Shown: in pieces, positions 16,183 through 24,735 of the stretch | How positions within the stretch are numbered: position 1 is the first letter of the stretch | Layout of the letters: each line of letters starts with the position of its first letter | Assembly: GCA_944381405.1 (NCBI GenBank) | Contig: CALWLA010000014.1 | Coordinates: 1 to 52,473, forward strand | Direction: 5' to 3' | From: an uncultured Lachnospiraceae bacterium | Lineage (GTDB): Bacteria; Bacillota; Clostridia; Lachnospirales; Lachnospiraceae | Length of the DNA stretch: 52,473 nt | The notes under the pieces: generated by a model | What the model saw: only the letters and a program-made list of their open reading frames with translations | What the model was told of the DNA's origin: nothing | The model's database searches: none | Made by a program: the position numbers and the translations under genes

Positions 16183-16795
16183 TTTTTCTTTCTCCTTTGC
16201 AGATTTCTTTAATTACAGAATAAATCCAATCCGTCGCTTCAGTACTTTCCACAAGGAGCGCCGCTTTTTCATTTTCATTCAATCTGCCAGAAATCACCCG
16301 TATGGTTTTATCATCTATATTTTCTTTTCCCAGGGTCTTTAACCCCTGGATCACCAGGATCGTCATCGGCGACAATCCTGTAATCTCCTTGTTGGTCCGA
16401 TGCTTAAATTCAATCTTCGTTTTATCCCATTGAAAGGTTTTATAAGGTCCATCACTGATATAGGACCATACTGCCGTCACCTGGGTGGACAGCCCCAGCA
16501 TATTTAAAGCGGTATCTCCGCATGGAGCAAGCGTCCAATGGTAGCATCTCGCCAATGCTCTGGCAACTGCGTCTGGATTCACCGCCACATATCCTCCAAG
16601 GAGTCTACTATATTGGGGCTTGTCAAAAACTCCTCGAATTACGCGGCGCAAAACCCCTTCCTGAACTAATCGGTTAATACTTTGTTTAACCGTATTGTTA
16701 TCTGCAATATCCGCAAAATCAGAATTGACAAATACGCTGCCATCTGGAGCATTTATGATCCTGTTTCGGATTTTTTCTGTATAACCGTTATTCAT
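16175..16795 (-). CDS. AbiEi-like antitoxin (DUF6088 type)
   Basis: 206 residues. Matches the DUF6088/AbiEi group that pairs with AbiEii-type nucleotidyltransferase toxins in abortive-infection systems. A winged-helix N-terminus (TVKQSINRLVQEGVLRRVIRGVF, about 35-57) binds DNA, and a mixed C-terminal domain follows. The gene is complete with SD AAAGGAGG. It overlaps the toxin by 8 bases. A palindrome over its own -10 (ACCAA and TTGGT, 16822-16844) fits the negative autoregulation known for AbiEi. Because the toxin is truncated, this antitoxin may persist only as a self-regulating relic. Confidence 0.8.
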   Translation of the reverse strand: MNNGYTEKIRNRIINAPDGSVFVNSDFADIADNNTVKQSINRLVQEGVLRRVIRGVFDKPQYSRLLGGYVAVNPDAVARALARCYHWTLAPCGDTALNMLGLSTQVTAVWSYISDGPYKTFQWDKTKIEFKHRTNKEITGLSPMTILVIQGLKTLGKENIDDKTIRVISGRLNENEKAALLVESTEATDWIYSVIKEICKGERKND

Positions 16796-16821
16796 GCTGC
16801 CTCCTTTCCTTTTTCCTATAT

Positions 16822-16857
16822 ACCAAATATTATATATAATTGGTTACATATATACAA
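16822..16857 (-). promoter_or_regulatory. abiEi promoter and probable autoregulatory operator
   Basis: TTGTAT (16857-16852), 17 bases, TATAAT (16834-16829) on the minus strand. The arms ACCAA (16822-16826) and TTGGT (16840-16844) form an inverted repeat straddling the -10, as expected for repression by the AbiEi winged helix. Confidence 0.6.
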
Positions 16858-16870
16858 TAACATCTCCATC

Positions 16871-16914
16871 AAAAACCGCCCTGCCAAGCTTCCAAAGCCC
16901 GGCAGAGCGGTTTT
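16871..16914 (-). terminator. terminator of metG-traX transcript
   Basis: AAAACCGCCCTGCC pairs with GGCAGAGCGGTTTT (one mismatch), with T-runs on both sides; it lies directly after the TraX-like stop. It can also act toward abiEi as an insulator. Confidence 0.85.
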
Positions 16915-16915
16915 C

Positions 16916-17689
16916 TTATCGGTTCCCGAAGTACACCAGCAGGTAGAACACCAGCAGGTGCAGGGGATAAAAGGCATAAAAGAAATATTTCAGGGGCAGG
17001 TTGCCCCGTTTCCCGTTGTAAAAATACAGGAAGGGAAAGGCCAGGGCCCCCAGGAAGTGATAGCCGGTGCTCACCAGGCCGGAGATCACCGCCCCGCACC
17101 ACATCTGGGCGCTGTGGTCCCTACGGCACAGCCACAGCACGATGATGAGCCCCACTCCTGCGGCGCCGTAGTCGAAACGAAGGAGCTGCGCCAGGGCGCA
17201 GACCACCGCTCCCAGCAGCAGCGCGCAGAGCATGTTCAGCTTTTTCCCCCATCGCATCAGCTGGATGGCCCCCACGCCAAAGAGCAGGGTAAAGCACACG
17301 TTCTGATAATAGGGGAAAAACACCTGATGATAGCAGGCCAGATCAAAGGGCACCTCCGACACCAGGGCGCAGACCAACAGGTTCCGTATGTATTTCCGCA
17401 CGTTGCCGGTATGCAGCACTCCTTCCACGATCATATAGGCGAACATGGGAAAGGCCAGGGTGCCGATGTGCCGGAGCACAAGGGCCAGGAGATACCACCG
17501 CTGCCCCTCCGGCGTGGCCAGGGCCTGGGCCCAGTTGGCCGCATCCCTGCCGTAGAGCACCCCGTTTTCGATCAGCACATAGCCGATATGGTCGCAGAGC
17601 ATACAGAAGCAGGCAATGAGCTTCAGCTCATCGCCTGTCAGTCCTCTAAGCCTGCGCTTTTTGAATTCCAGTTTTGCAGCTCTTGCCAT
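16916..17689 (-). CDS. TraX-family membrane protein
   Basis: 257 residues with seven to eight membrane segments. It matches the TraX family (PF05857), first known as the F-pilin acetylase, which is widespread in Firmicutes chromosomes where its role is unclear. Family signals are ELKLIACFCMLCDHIGY, FPMFAYMIVEG, EVPFDL and the C-terminal FYAFYPLHLLVFY. It starts 6 bases after the metG stop and shares its terminator, so it is co-transcribed with metG. Acetyltransferase activity is only an inference from the family. Confidence 0.85.
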   Translation of the reverse strand: MARAAKLEFKKRRLRGLTGDELKLIACFCMLCDHIGYVLIENGVLYGRDAANWAQALATPEGQRWYLLALVLRHIGTLAFPMFAYMIVEGVLHTGNVRKYIRNLLVCALVSEVPFDLACYHQVFFPYYQNVCFTLLFGVGAIQLMRWGKKLNMLCALLLGAVVCALAQLLRFDYGAAGVGLIIVLWLCRRDHSAQMWCGAVISGLVSTGYHFLGALAFPFLYFYNGKRGNLPLKYFFYAFYPLHLLVFYLLVYFGNR

Positions 17690-17695
17690 AGGCCT

Positions 17696-19681
17696 TTAGC
17701 ATACCTCTGAACCGGAGGGCATCTGCTTGTCCGGATCCGGGGTCATGAGGGCCAGCAGCTCCCCGTCGGGAGATTCCGCAGCCAGCACCATTCCCTGGGA
17801 TTCGATGCCCGCGATCTTTCTGGGGGCCAGGTTGCAGACAACCATGACCTTTTTTCCAACCATGTCTTCCGGCTTGTACCAGTGCTTGATGCCGCTTAAC
17901 ACCGTGCGGGTCTCGTTTCCGATCCTGATGGTTTCCTTCAGCAGCTTCTTGGACTTGGGCACTTCCTCGCAGGCGATGATCTCGCCGATGCGAAGCTCCA
18001 GCTTTGCAAAATCGTCGTAGCTGATCTCCGGCTTGTGCTCCATGGGGGCCGCTTCTTCCGCTTCCTCTGCCTTGGGCGCCTCCTGCTTGGGCTTCGGCTG
18101 GAGCTCCTCCGCCTTTTTCAGCACTTCCTCCGGATCCATTCTGGCAAACAGGATCTCCGGTTTGTCCGTCACCTTGTTGCCGTTGGGATAGAGGCCAAAG
18201 GTATCCATATCCCAGAGGTTCCGTTTTTCCGTGGAAAGCTCCGCGAGGATCTTCTGGGAGGTGCCGGGCATGAAGCTTGCCAGCAGGGATGCGCCGATGG
18301 TGATGCCTTCCGTCAGGTTGTACAGCACCGTCTTGAGCCGCTCCTGTTTCTCCGGGTCCTTGGCCAGAGCCCAGGGCATGGTCTCGTCGATGTATTTGTT
18401 GCAGCGGCGGAAGATGTTGAAGATCTCCGTGATGGCGTCAGCCACCCGAAGCTCGTTCATCTTCGCGTCAGCCCGCTGTACACTGTCCAGGATGGTGTCG
18501 ATCAGATCGTCGTCCACCTCCTCGGCTGCGCCGTTGTTTTCCACCACGCCGCCGAAGTATTTATTGGTCATGGAAATGGTCCTGGATACCAGGTTTCCAA
18601 GGATATTTGCCAGGTCTGAATTGTAGCGCTCCGCCATCAGCTCCCAGCTGATGCTGCCGTCGTTTTCAAAGGGCATCTCATGCAGCACGAAGTACCGCAC
18701 CGCGTCCACTCCGAACACGTCCACCAGGGTGTCCGCATAGAGCACGTTGCCCTTGGACTTGGACATCTTGCCGTCCGCCATCAGCAGCCAGGGATGTCCG
18801 AATACCTGCTTCGGCAGGGGCAGATCCAGAGACATCAGGAAAATGGGCCAGTAGATGGTATGGAAGCGGATGATATCCTTTCCGATGAGGTGCAGGTCCG
18901 CGGGCCAGTATTTTTTGTAAAGCTCGTCGGAGTTACCCTCCACGTCGTAGCCCAGACCGGTGATATAGTTGGTCAGGGCGTCCAGCCATACATAGACCAC
19001 ATGCTTGTCGTCGAAATCCACCGGGATACCCCAGGTAAAGGAGGTCCTGGAGACGCAGAGATCCTGCAGGCCCGGCAGAAGGAAGTTGTTCATCATCTCG
19101 TTCTTCCGGGATACCGGCTGGATGAACTCCGGATGCTCGTTGATGTAGTCGATGAGCTTCGGAGCGTATTTGCTCATTTTGAAGAAATAGGCCTCTTCCT
19201 TGGCCTTCTGCACCGGCCGTCCGCAGTCCGGGCAGCAACCGTCCTTAAGCTGGGTATCCGTCCAGAAGGATTCGCAGGGGGTGCAGTACCAGCCCTCGTA
19301 GGCCCCTTTGTAGATGTCCCCCTTGTCGTACATCTTCTTGAACATCTTCTGGACCTGTTTTACATGGTACTCGTCGGTGGTGCGGATGAACTTGTCGTAG
19401 GAGGTGTCCATCAGATCCCAGATCCGCTTGATCTCTCCTGCCACGTTGTCCACAAACTGCTGAGGCGTTACCCCTGCCGCCTCCGCCTTCTGCTCAATCT
19501 TGAGGCCATGCTCGTCGGTTCCTGTCTGGAAGCGCACGTCATAGCCCTGTTCCCGTTTGAACCGGGCGATGGCGTCCGCCAGCACGATCTCATAGGTGTT
19601 TCCGATATGCGGCTTGCCGGAAGTATAGGCAATGGCCGTGGTGATATAATAGGGAACTCCCTTGTTTTTGTTCTCTCCCAT
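17696..19681 (-). CDS. metG: methionyl-tRNA synthetase
   Basis: 661 residues from ATG 19681, chosen because AGGAGG lies 9 bases upstream; a longer frame to 19741 has no SD. The class I signature is HIGN, with YYITTAIAYTSGKPHIGNT at the N-terminus and KMSKSKGN near residue 300. The connective domain has Cys pairs (CTPC, CPDC). A C-terminal tRNA-binding OB-fold (Trbp111-like, about 555-661, from YDDFAKLELRIG) is fused, as in many Firmicutes enzymes. It charges tRNA-Met, including the initiator encoded at 52311-52384. Two GC-rich stems lie just upstream (19727-19776). Confidence 0.96.
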   Translation of the reverse strand: MGENKNKGVPYYITTAIAYTSGKPHIGNTYEIVLADAIARFKREQGYDVRFQTGTDEHGLKIEQKAEAAGVTPQQFVDNVAGEIKRIWDLMDTSYDKFIRTTDEYHVKQVQKMFKKMYDKGDIYKGAYEGWYCTPCESFWTDTQLKDGCCPDCGRPVQKAKEEAYFFKMSKYAPKLIDYINEHPEFIQPVSRKNEMMNNFLLPGLQDLCVSRTSFTWGIPVDFDDKHVVYVWLDALTNYITGLGYDVEGNSDELYKKYWPADLHLIGKDIIRFHTIYWPIFLMSLDLPLPKQVFGHPWLLMADGKMSKSKGNVLYADTLVDVFGVDAVRYFVLHEMPFENDGSISWELMAERYNSDLANILGNLVSRTISMTNKYFGGVVENNGAAEEVDDDLIDTILDSVQRADAKMNELRVADAITEIFNIFRRCNKYIDETMPWALAKDPEKQERLKTVLYNLTEGITIGASLLASFMPGTSQKILAELSTEKRNLWDMDTFGLYPNGNKVTDKPEILFARMDPEEVLKKAEELQPKPKQEAPKAEEAEEAAPMEHKPEISYDDFAKLELRIGEIIACEEVPKSKKLLKETIRIGNETRTVLSGIKHWYKPEDMVGKKVMVVCNLAPRKIAGIESQGMVLAAESPDGELLALMTPDPDKQMPSGSEVC

Positions 19682-19726
19682 CAGACTTTTCCTCCTCGTC
19701 TTCGATTGATCCCCCTGTTTTTCTGC

Positions 19727-19776
19727 CCCGGGCCTTTGCAAGAGCCCGGGCCACCTGCCCTGTTTTTATCAGGTGG
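19727..19776. repeat. two adjacent hairpins between lipoprotein gene and metG
   Basis: CCCGGGC (19727-19733) with GCCCGGG (19744-19750), then CCACCTG (19751-19757) with CAGGTGG (19770-19776). On the minus strand neither is followed by a T-run, so they are not an obvious terminator for the lipoprotein gene. They could be an RNA processing or partial-termination element setting metG level. Confidence 0.45.
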
Positions 19777-20401
19777 CGTTGTATTCGTCCGTATAGCTCT
19801 GCTGGCCGTAGTCCTTGTCCCCGGCCTTTACGCTGATGCTCTCAAGGCCCAGGTTTTCCGTCATGGTGTTCACCACGCAGGCCAGGATCTGTTCCTCAGA
19901 GGCATCCTGATAAACCGCCTCCAGCTGGTTCAGCGCAAGCTCGGCAGTATTTCCCTCCTGAGAGAAGGAAGATACCTCGGTGCCCGCTGCCAGGATTCCT
20001 TCCTCCACCATGGCTGCGATCAGGCTGTCAGCGTCCATGCCTGCTGCCTCCGCCATGGTCTGCACCACGCCGGTATCGTTTACGCCGTAAAGGCATACCA
20101 CCGCTTCCTCTCCCTCAGCCTCCGCTGTGGTCTGGGGGCTCTGCTTGTCGTCCGGGTAGAAGGAGTTGTCCACCGCCGTGGTCTCCATGACGCCTGGACC
20201 GCCGTCCACGCCGGTAGGCGCGTCCTCGGGAATCACATATTCCACCGTGGGCCGGTCCTTCAGGCTGATGGTCTCTCCCTCCGTAGCCATAACGCCCTCC
20301 GGCACCGAGGTGCTTTCCTCCGCCGTGATATTGGAAGGGGTGCAGGCTGCCAGAGAAAGGGCTGCCGCCGCCAGTAACATGCTGATGCGTAATTTTTTCA
20401 A
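19769..20401 (-). CDS. lipoprotein with GerMN-like domain
   Basis: 210 residues. Lipobox LAAC (about 17-20) after a short signal peptide predicts anchoring to the outer face of the membrane. Residues about 95-200 (VCLYGVNDTGVVQTM, DADSLIAAMVEEGIL, SSFSQEGNTAELALNQLE) resemble the GerMN domain found in the germination/sporulation lipoprotein GerM and relatives, though the match is by eye. The segment between is Thr/Glu/Pro-rich. It lies between the MarR-like regulator and metG, 24 bases after the regulator. The short spacings suggest one transcript. Confidence 0.65.
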   Translation of the reverse strand: MKKLRISMLLAAAALSLAACTPSNITAEESTSVPEGVMATEGETISLKDRPTVEYVIPEDAPTGVDGGPGVMETTAVDNSFYPDDKQSPQTTAEAEGEEAVVCLYGVNDTGVVQTMAEAAGMDADSLIAAMVEEGILAAGTEVSSFSQEGNTAELALNQLEAVYQDASEEQILACVVNTMTENLGLESISVKAGDKDYGQQSYTDEYNAT

Positions 20402-20425
20402 GGTAAAAAGCCTCCTGCTGAAATC

Positions 20426-20869
20426 TTAGTTTTGCTTAAAGCTCATGAAAAAGCTGGTCAGCTTTGAAAGGGAATTTCCCAGAGCCTCCAGCTCCTCGGG
20501 GCTCAGATCGCTGATGGCGGATTCCACCATCCGTTTCCGGAAATCCTCGTGGGCCTGGTAGGCCGTCCGTCCCTTTTCCGTCAGGGAAACGTTCACCACC
20601 CGCCGGTCCGTTTCGCCCCGGCTGCGTTCCGCATAGCCCTTGCCGCACAGGCCGTTCATGGCAATGGTAAGGGAGCCCTGGGAAACCGACAGCTTCCCGG
20701 CGATCCGGGACATGTTCTTTTTTCCCTCCGGTCCGATCACGTCTATAATGTGCCAGTCGTTGATGCTGAGATCCCCGAAGGCGGTGTCTGCCATCGCCTT
20801 TTCCTCCAGGTCCAGAACGTCCCGGAAGAGATTGACAAGAACGTCGTTGATGCGTTCGTAGCTGTCCAT
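20426..20869 (-). CDS. MarR-family regulator, probable FabT
   Basis: 147 residues. A winged-helix MarR repressor: the recognition helix region is SVSQGSLTIAMNGLCGKGYAE and the wing has RGETDRRVVNVSLTEKG with the conserved Asp-Arg. Linkage to the complete fab operon and a perfect TTTTGA-type palindrome at the fabH promoter point to the FabT role (repression of fatty-acid synthesis, with acyl-ACP as corepressor). Unusually it is at the distal end, 82 bases after accDA, with its own promoter, rather than in front of fabH as in streptococci. An alternative is an unrelated MarR protein. Confidence 0.75.
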   Translation of the reverse strand: MDSYERINDVLVNLFRDVLDLEEKAMADTAFGDLSINDWHIIDVIGPEGKKNMSRIAGKLSVSQGSLTIAMNGLCGKGYAERSRGETDRRVVNVSLTEKGRTAYQAHEDFRKRMVESAISDLSPEELEALGNSLSKLTSFFMSFKQN

Positions 20870-20900
20870 AAATGCCTTTCCAAGCCAAAGCTTCTTACTG

Positions 20901-20929
20901 ATTATAGTCAGAAAAACTGGTTTTATCTA
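20901..20929 (-). promoter_or_regulatory. promoter of marR/fabT-like gene
   Basis: TAGATA (20929-20924), 17 bases, TATAAT (20906-20901) on the minus strand. A small palindrome, CTGA-CTATAA-TCAG, covers the -10. No full TTTTGA operator is seen, so autoregulation is uncertain. Confidence 0.55.
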
Positions 20930-20950
20930 TAAAAAATATTTAATCTATGC

Positions 20951-22846
20951 TTACAACTTTCTGAATTTGGCGTAGCGCTCTGCGTTGATCTCCTCCGGCG
21001 TCATGGCCGTTTCCCTTGCAAGGAATGCGCCGATTCTCTGCCGGATCTCATCGCACAGGGCGTCGATGGTTTCCATGGAGGCCGCCTCCGGCTCCTGGAT
21101 GATTCCCTCGATGACCTTAAGGCCGTAAAGCTCCTCTGCCGTCAGCTTCATCACCTCTGAGGCCTCCTTTGCCTTTTTCGCATCCTTATACAGGATGCTG
21201 GCAAAGCCCTCGGGAGACAGGATGCTGTAGACCGCGTTTTCCAGCATCCACACCTCGTTTGCCACTGCCAGCGCCAGGGCTCCGCCGCTGCCGCCCTCGG
21301 AGATCACGATGCTCATCACCGGCACATGCATGCCGGAAAGCTCGTAAAGGCACCGGGCGATAGCCTCTCCCTGTCCCCGCTCCTCGGATTCCATGCCGGG
21401 ATAGGCCCCCGGCGTATCCACAAAGCAGATCACCGGCCTGCCGAAGTCCTCCGCCTGCTTCATGAGGCGCAGGGCCTTCCGATAGCCCTCCGGAGAGGGC
21501 ATGCCGAAGTTCCGCTGCAGGTTTTCCTTGGTGTTGCGGCCCTTCTGCTCCGCGATCACCGTCACCGGCACGCCGCCAAATTCCGCAAGACCGCCCACGA
21601 TGGCCCCGTCGTCCCCGAAGCACCGGTCTCCGTGGAGCTCCAGGAAATTGTCAAAGAGCCTCTCCACATAGTCCAGGGCCTTGGGCCGCTCCGCGCTGCG
21701 GGACAGCTGCACCCGGTCCCAGGGACCGAGCTTCCGTTCCGGGACGCCGGCTCTTTTTGCAGCCCCGGCTCCTGCTGCCTCCAAGCCGGTTTCCGGACCT
21801 CCGGCCAGCTCTCCGGAAAGGACCTCCTCTCCGAAAAGCTTCGCTCCCTGCTGCCGCAGAATCCCGGCTGCCTTCTCGAGACGCTTTCTGTCATGGGCCC
21901 GGATCAGCTGGGCCAGAACCCCTTTCTGCTCCTCCCGGCCTACGATCTTATCCACAAAGCCGTGCTCCAGCAGAAATTCCGAACGCTGGAAGCCCTCCGG
22001 CAGCTTTTGCCGGATGGTCTGTTCGATGACTCTGGGGCCAGCAAAGCCGATAAGGGCCTTGGGCTCCGCCAGGATCACGTCACCCAGCATGGCAAAGCTT
22101 GCGGTAACGCCGCCGGTGGTTGGATGGGTCAGGACGCTGATATACAGTAGCCCTGCGTCGTGGTGGCGCTTGATGGCTCCTGAGGTCTTGGCCATCTGCA
22201 TCAGGCTGATGATTCCCTCCTGCATCCTGGCGCCGCCGGAGCAGCAATAAATGATCAGGGGCAGCTTTTCCTCTGTGGCAAGCTCCACCGCCTGGGTGAT
22301 CTTTTCTCCTACGTTGTGGCCCATGGAGCTCATGATGAAACGGGCATCGCAGACGCAGAGCATGGCCCGCTCCCCTTCGATCCGGCAGCGGCCTGTGACC
22401 ACCGCCTCGTCCAGGGCGTATTTTTCCTGCATCACCTGGACCTTGTTCTCGTAGCCGGGGAAATCCAGGGGATTGACGAAGGGCATCTTTTTGTTCAGCT
22501 CCTCAAAGCTACCTGCATCCGCGATCATCTCCACCCTGCGGTAGGCGTGCACCCGGAAATATCCGCCGCATTTGGGGCAGCGGTACAGGTTTTTCCGCAC
22601 GTCCATGTTCAGGATGGCCTTGCCGCAGTAGTTGCATTTGCGGTAGCAGTCGTCCGGCACCTCCGGCGCAGGGTTGGCTGCCGGAAGGGTGGTATAGCTC
22701 TTTCCGCCGATGCGCACCTTTTCGATTCCATTTTCCTGTTCCTGGGGGATGCCCGCCGCCTCGTTGACGCCGGTCTTGATCCGGCTCAGATCCGGCTTCC
22801 GGGCGCTGAGCTCGGTTCGTTTCTGTCTGATGAAATCTCTTAACAT
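20951..22846 (-). CDS. accDA: acetyl-CoA carboxylase carboxyltransferase, fused beta-alpha
   Basis: 631 residues that combine AccD (about 1-310) and AccA (about 370-631) in one chain. The AccD part has the N-terminal zinc ribbon (CNYCGK, CPKCGGYF) and the oxyanion motif YCCSGGARMQEG. The AccA part has FGMPSPEGYRKALRLMKQA, DTPGAYPG and EGGSGGALA. A low-complexity Gly/Ala linker of about 50 residues joins them. It transfers CO2 from biotin on AccB to acetyl-CoA to make malonyl-CoA. Separate subunits are the bacterial norm; fusion enforces one-to-one stoichiometry. It starts 68 bases after accC. Confidence 0.93.
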   Translation of the reverse strand: MLRDFIRQKRTELSARKPDLSRIKTGVNEAAGIPQEQENGIEKVRIGGKSYTTLPAANPAPEVPDDCYRKCNYCGKAILNMDVRKNLYRCPKCGGYFRVHAYRRVEMIADAGSFEELNKKMPFVNPLDFPGYENKVQVMQEKYALDEAVVTGRCRIEGERAMLCVCDARFIMSSMGHNVGEKITQAVELATEEKLPLIIYCCSGGARMQEGIISLMQMAKTSGAIKRHHDAGLLYISVLTHPTTGGVTASFAMLGDVILAEPKALIGFAGPRVIEQTIRQKLPEGFQRSEFLLEHGFVDKIVGREEQKGVLAQLIRAHDRKRLEKAAGILRQQGAKLFGEEVLSGELAGGPETGLEAAGAGAAKRAGVPERKLGPWDRVQLSRSAERPKALDYVERLFDNFLELHGDRCFGDDGAIVGGLAEFGGVPVTVIAEQKGRNTKENLQRNFGMPSPEGYRKALRLMKQAEDFGRPVICFVDTPGAYPGMESEERGQGEAIARCLYELSGMHVPVMSIVISEGGSGGALALAVANEVWMLENAVYSILSPEGFASILYKDAKKAKEASEVMKLTAEELYGLKVIEGIIQEPEAASMETIDALCDEIRQRIGAFLARETAMTPEEINAERYAKFRKL

Positions 22847-22914
22847 ATCTGCCTCCCGCAGCTTTTATCAATCCAATTCCGGCCTGCAGCGCTGTGCAGG
22901 CCGGAGTTTCGCGT

Positions 22915-24270
22915 TTATTTTTTTACATATTCCGGGAAATAGGTCTCGATGAAATCGGTGCTGATCTTTCCCGTTTCAAAGGCTTTGTTATTGACGATAT
23001 CGTACTGGAAGTCGATATTCGTGTCGATGCCTTCGATCACCAGCTCTCCCAGGGCAGAGCGCATCTTGGCGATGGCCTCGCTCCGGTCCTTGCCCCGCAC
23101 GATCAGCTTCAGCAGCATGGAATCGTAGTTGGGGGGCACCCGATAATCCGTGTATACATGGGTGTCGATCCGGACCCCGTTGCCGCCGGGCATGTGGATG
23201 TCCGTGATCAGTCCCGGAGAGGGCATGAAGTTTTTCTCCGGATTTTCCGCGTTGATGCGGCACTCGATGGCGTGTCCGGTAATCTTCACATCCTTCTGGG
23301 TAAAGCTCAAGCGCTCTCCCGCAGCGATGCGGATCTGCTCCTTGATCATGTCGGTATCCGTCACCATCTCCGTTACGGGGTGCTCCACCTGGATCCGGGT
23401 GTTCATCTCCATGAAATAGAACTTCCGGCCGTTGTCCAGCAGGAACTCGATGGTTCCGGCGTTTTCATAGCCCACCGCCTTGGCTGCCTTGATGGCCGTC
23501 CGGCCCATCTTCTGACGCAGGGCGTCGCCGATGGCCTCGCAGGGGGATTCCTCCAACACCTTCTGATGGCGTCTCTGGATGGAGCAGTCGCGCTCTCCCA
23601 GATGCACCACGTTTCCAAAGGAGTCCGCCAGGATCTGGAATTCGATGTGGCGGGGATTCTGGATATATTTTTCGATGTACATGCTGTCATCGGAAAAGCC
23701 CTTGATGGATTCCAGCTGGGCCGCGTTGAACAGCTCTTCGAAATGGTCTGCGGATTCCGCAACCCGCATGCCCTTTCCGCCGCCGCCGGAGGACGCCTTG
23801 ATGATCACCGGAAAACCGATCTTCTTGGCTGCCCGAAGGGCGGTCTTTGCGTCGAACACCGGCTCCTTGGTGCCCGGGATCACCGGCACACCGGCCTTTG
23901 CCATGGTGTTTCTGGCCTCGGACTTGTTGCCCATCTTTTCGATGATCTCTGCAGAGGGACCGATAAATTTGATATTGCACATCTGGCAGAGATTGGCGAA
24001 CTTCGCGTTCTCTGACAGGAAGCCGAAGCCGGGATGGATCGCCTCCGCTCCCAGGGCCACTGCCGCGGAGATGATGGCCTCCATGTTCAGATAGCTCTCC
24101 GTAGAGGGAGCCGGTCCGATACAGATGGCCTCGTCCGCCAGCATCACATGCAGCGCGTCCTTGTCCGCCTCGGAGTAAACGGCAACGGATTTGATGCCCA
24201 TTTCCCGAAGCGCCCGTATAATGCGCACCGCGATCTCGCCGCGGTTTGCAACCAGTACCTTATGAAACAT
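22915..24270 (-). CDS. accC: biotin carboxylase
   Basis: 451 residues from ATG 24270, preferred because AAGGAGG lies 7 bases upstream. It carboxylates biotin on AccB using ATP and bicarbonate. ATP-grasp features include SSGGGGKGMRV (about 160-170) and EMNTRIQVEHPVTE near 288. The N-terminal VLVANRGEIAVRI motif is canonical. It lies between fabZ and the fused accDA in a single-direction operon. Confidence 0.96.
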   Translation of the reverse strand: MFHKVLVANRGEIAVRIIRALREMGIKSVAVYSEADKDALHVMLADEAICIGPAPSTESYLNMEAIISAAVALGAEAIHPGFGFLSENAKFANLCQMCNIKFIGPSAEIIEKMGNKSEARNTMAKAGVPVIPGTKEPVFDAKTALRAAKKIGFPVIIKASSGGGGKGMRVAESADHFEELFNAAQLESIKGFSDDSMYIEKYIQNPRHIEFQILADSFGNVVHLGERDCSIQRRHQKVLEESPCEAIGDALRQKMGRTAIKAAKAVGYENAGTIEFLLDNGRKFYFMEMNTRIQVEHPVTEMVTDTDMIKEQIRIAAGERLSFTQKDVKITGHAIECRINAENPEKNFMPSPGLITDIHMPGGNGVRIDTHVYTDYRVPPNYDSMLLKLIVRGKDRSEAIAKMRSALGELVIEGIDTNIDFQYDIVNNKAFETGKISTDFIETYFPEYVKK

Positions 24271-24294
24271 CGCTTTGCCTCCTTGGGTCACTCA

Positions 24295-24717
24295 TCAGCC
24301 GCACATAAAGGTCAGCTCAGCCTGGACTGCGACCTTGCCGTCCACATAGGCCGTAGCCTTGCCCACGCCCATGGGTCCTTTACGTTTGATGATCTCGCAT
24401 TCCAGGCGAAGCTTGTCTCCCGGAACGACTTTTTTTCTGAAACGGGCGGAATTCACCGCGCCGAAATATGCGATCTTTCCCTTCATGCTTTCCTCAGACA
24501 GGATCGCCACCGCGCCGGTCTGGGCCAGGGCCTCCACGATCAGGACGCCGGGCATCACCGGCTCCTGGGGAAAATGTCCTGCAAACCAGGGCTCGTTGAA
24601 GGTCACGCATTTGTATCCTACCGCCCGCTCTCCCGGCACCAGCTCTTCGATGCAGTCTACCAGCAGAAAGGGGTGTCTGTGAGGCAGGATCGCCTCGATC
24701 TCTTTTACTCCCAGCAT
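24295..24717 (-). CDS. fabZ: 3-hydroxyacyl-ACP dehydratase FabZ
   Basis: 140 residues, hot-dog fold. The active-site His and Glu lie in AGHFPQEPVMPGVLIVEALAQ-type motifs (the motif is split here: GHFP and MPGVLIVEAL). ILPHRHPFLLVD is the usual N-terminus. It dehydrates 3-hydroxyacyl-ACP in elongation. No FabA/FabM is in the window, so the route to unsaturated acids is elsewhere or by an alternative enzyme. Spacing is 24 bases to accC and 18 from accB. Confidence 0.95.
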   Translation of the reverse strand: MLGVKEIEAILPHRHPFLLVDCIEELVPGERAVGYKCVTFNEPWFAGHFPQEPVMPGVLIVEALAQTGAVAILSEESMKGKIAYFGAVNSARFRKKVVPGDKLRLECEIIKRKGPMGVGKATAYVDGKVAVQAELTFMCG

Positions 24718-24735
24718 GTCGTTGCCTTTCCTTCC

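Noticed and set aside
19682-19768. T-box riboswitch upstream of metG
   Set aside because: The gap is too short and lacks the T-box consensus; only two GC-rich stems are present.
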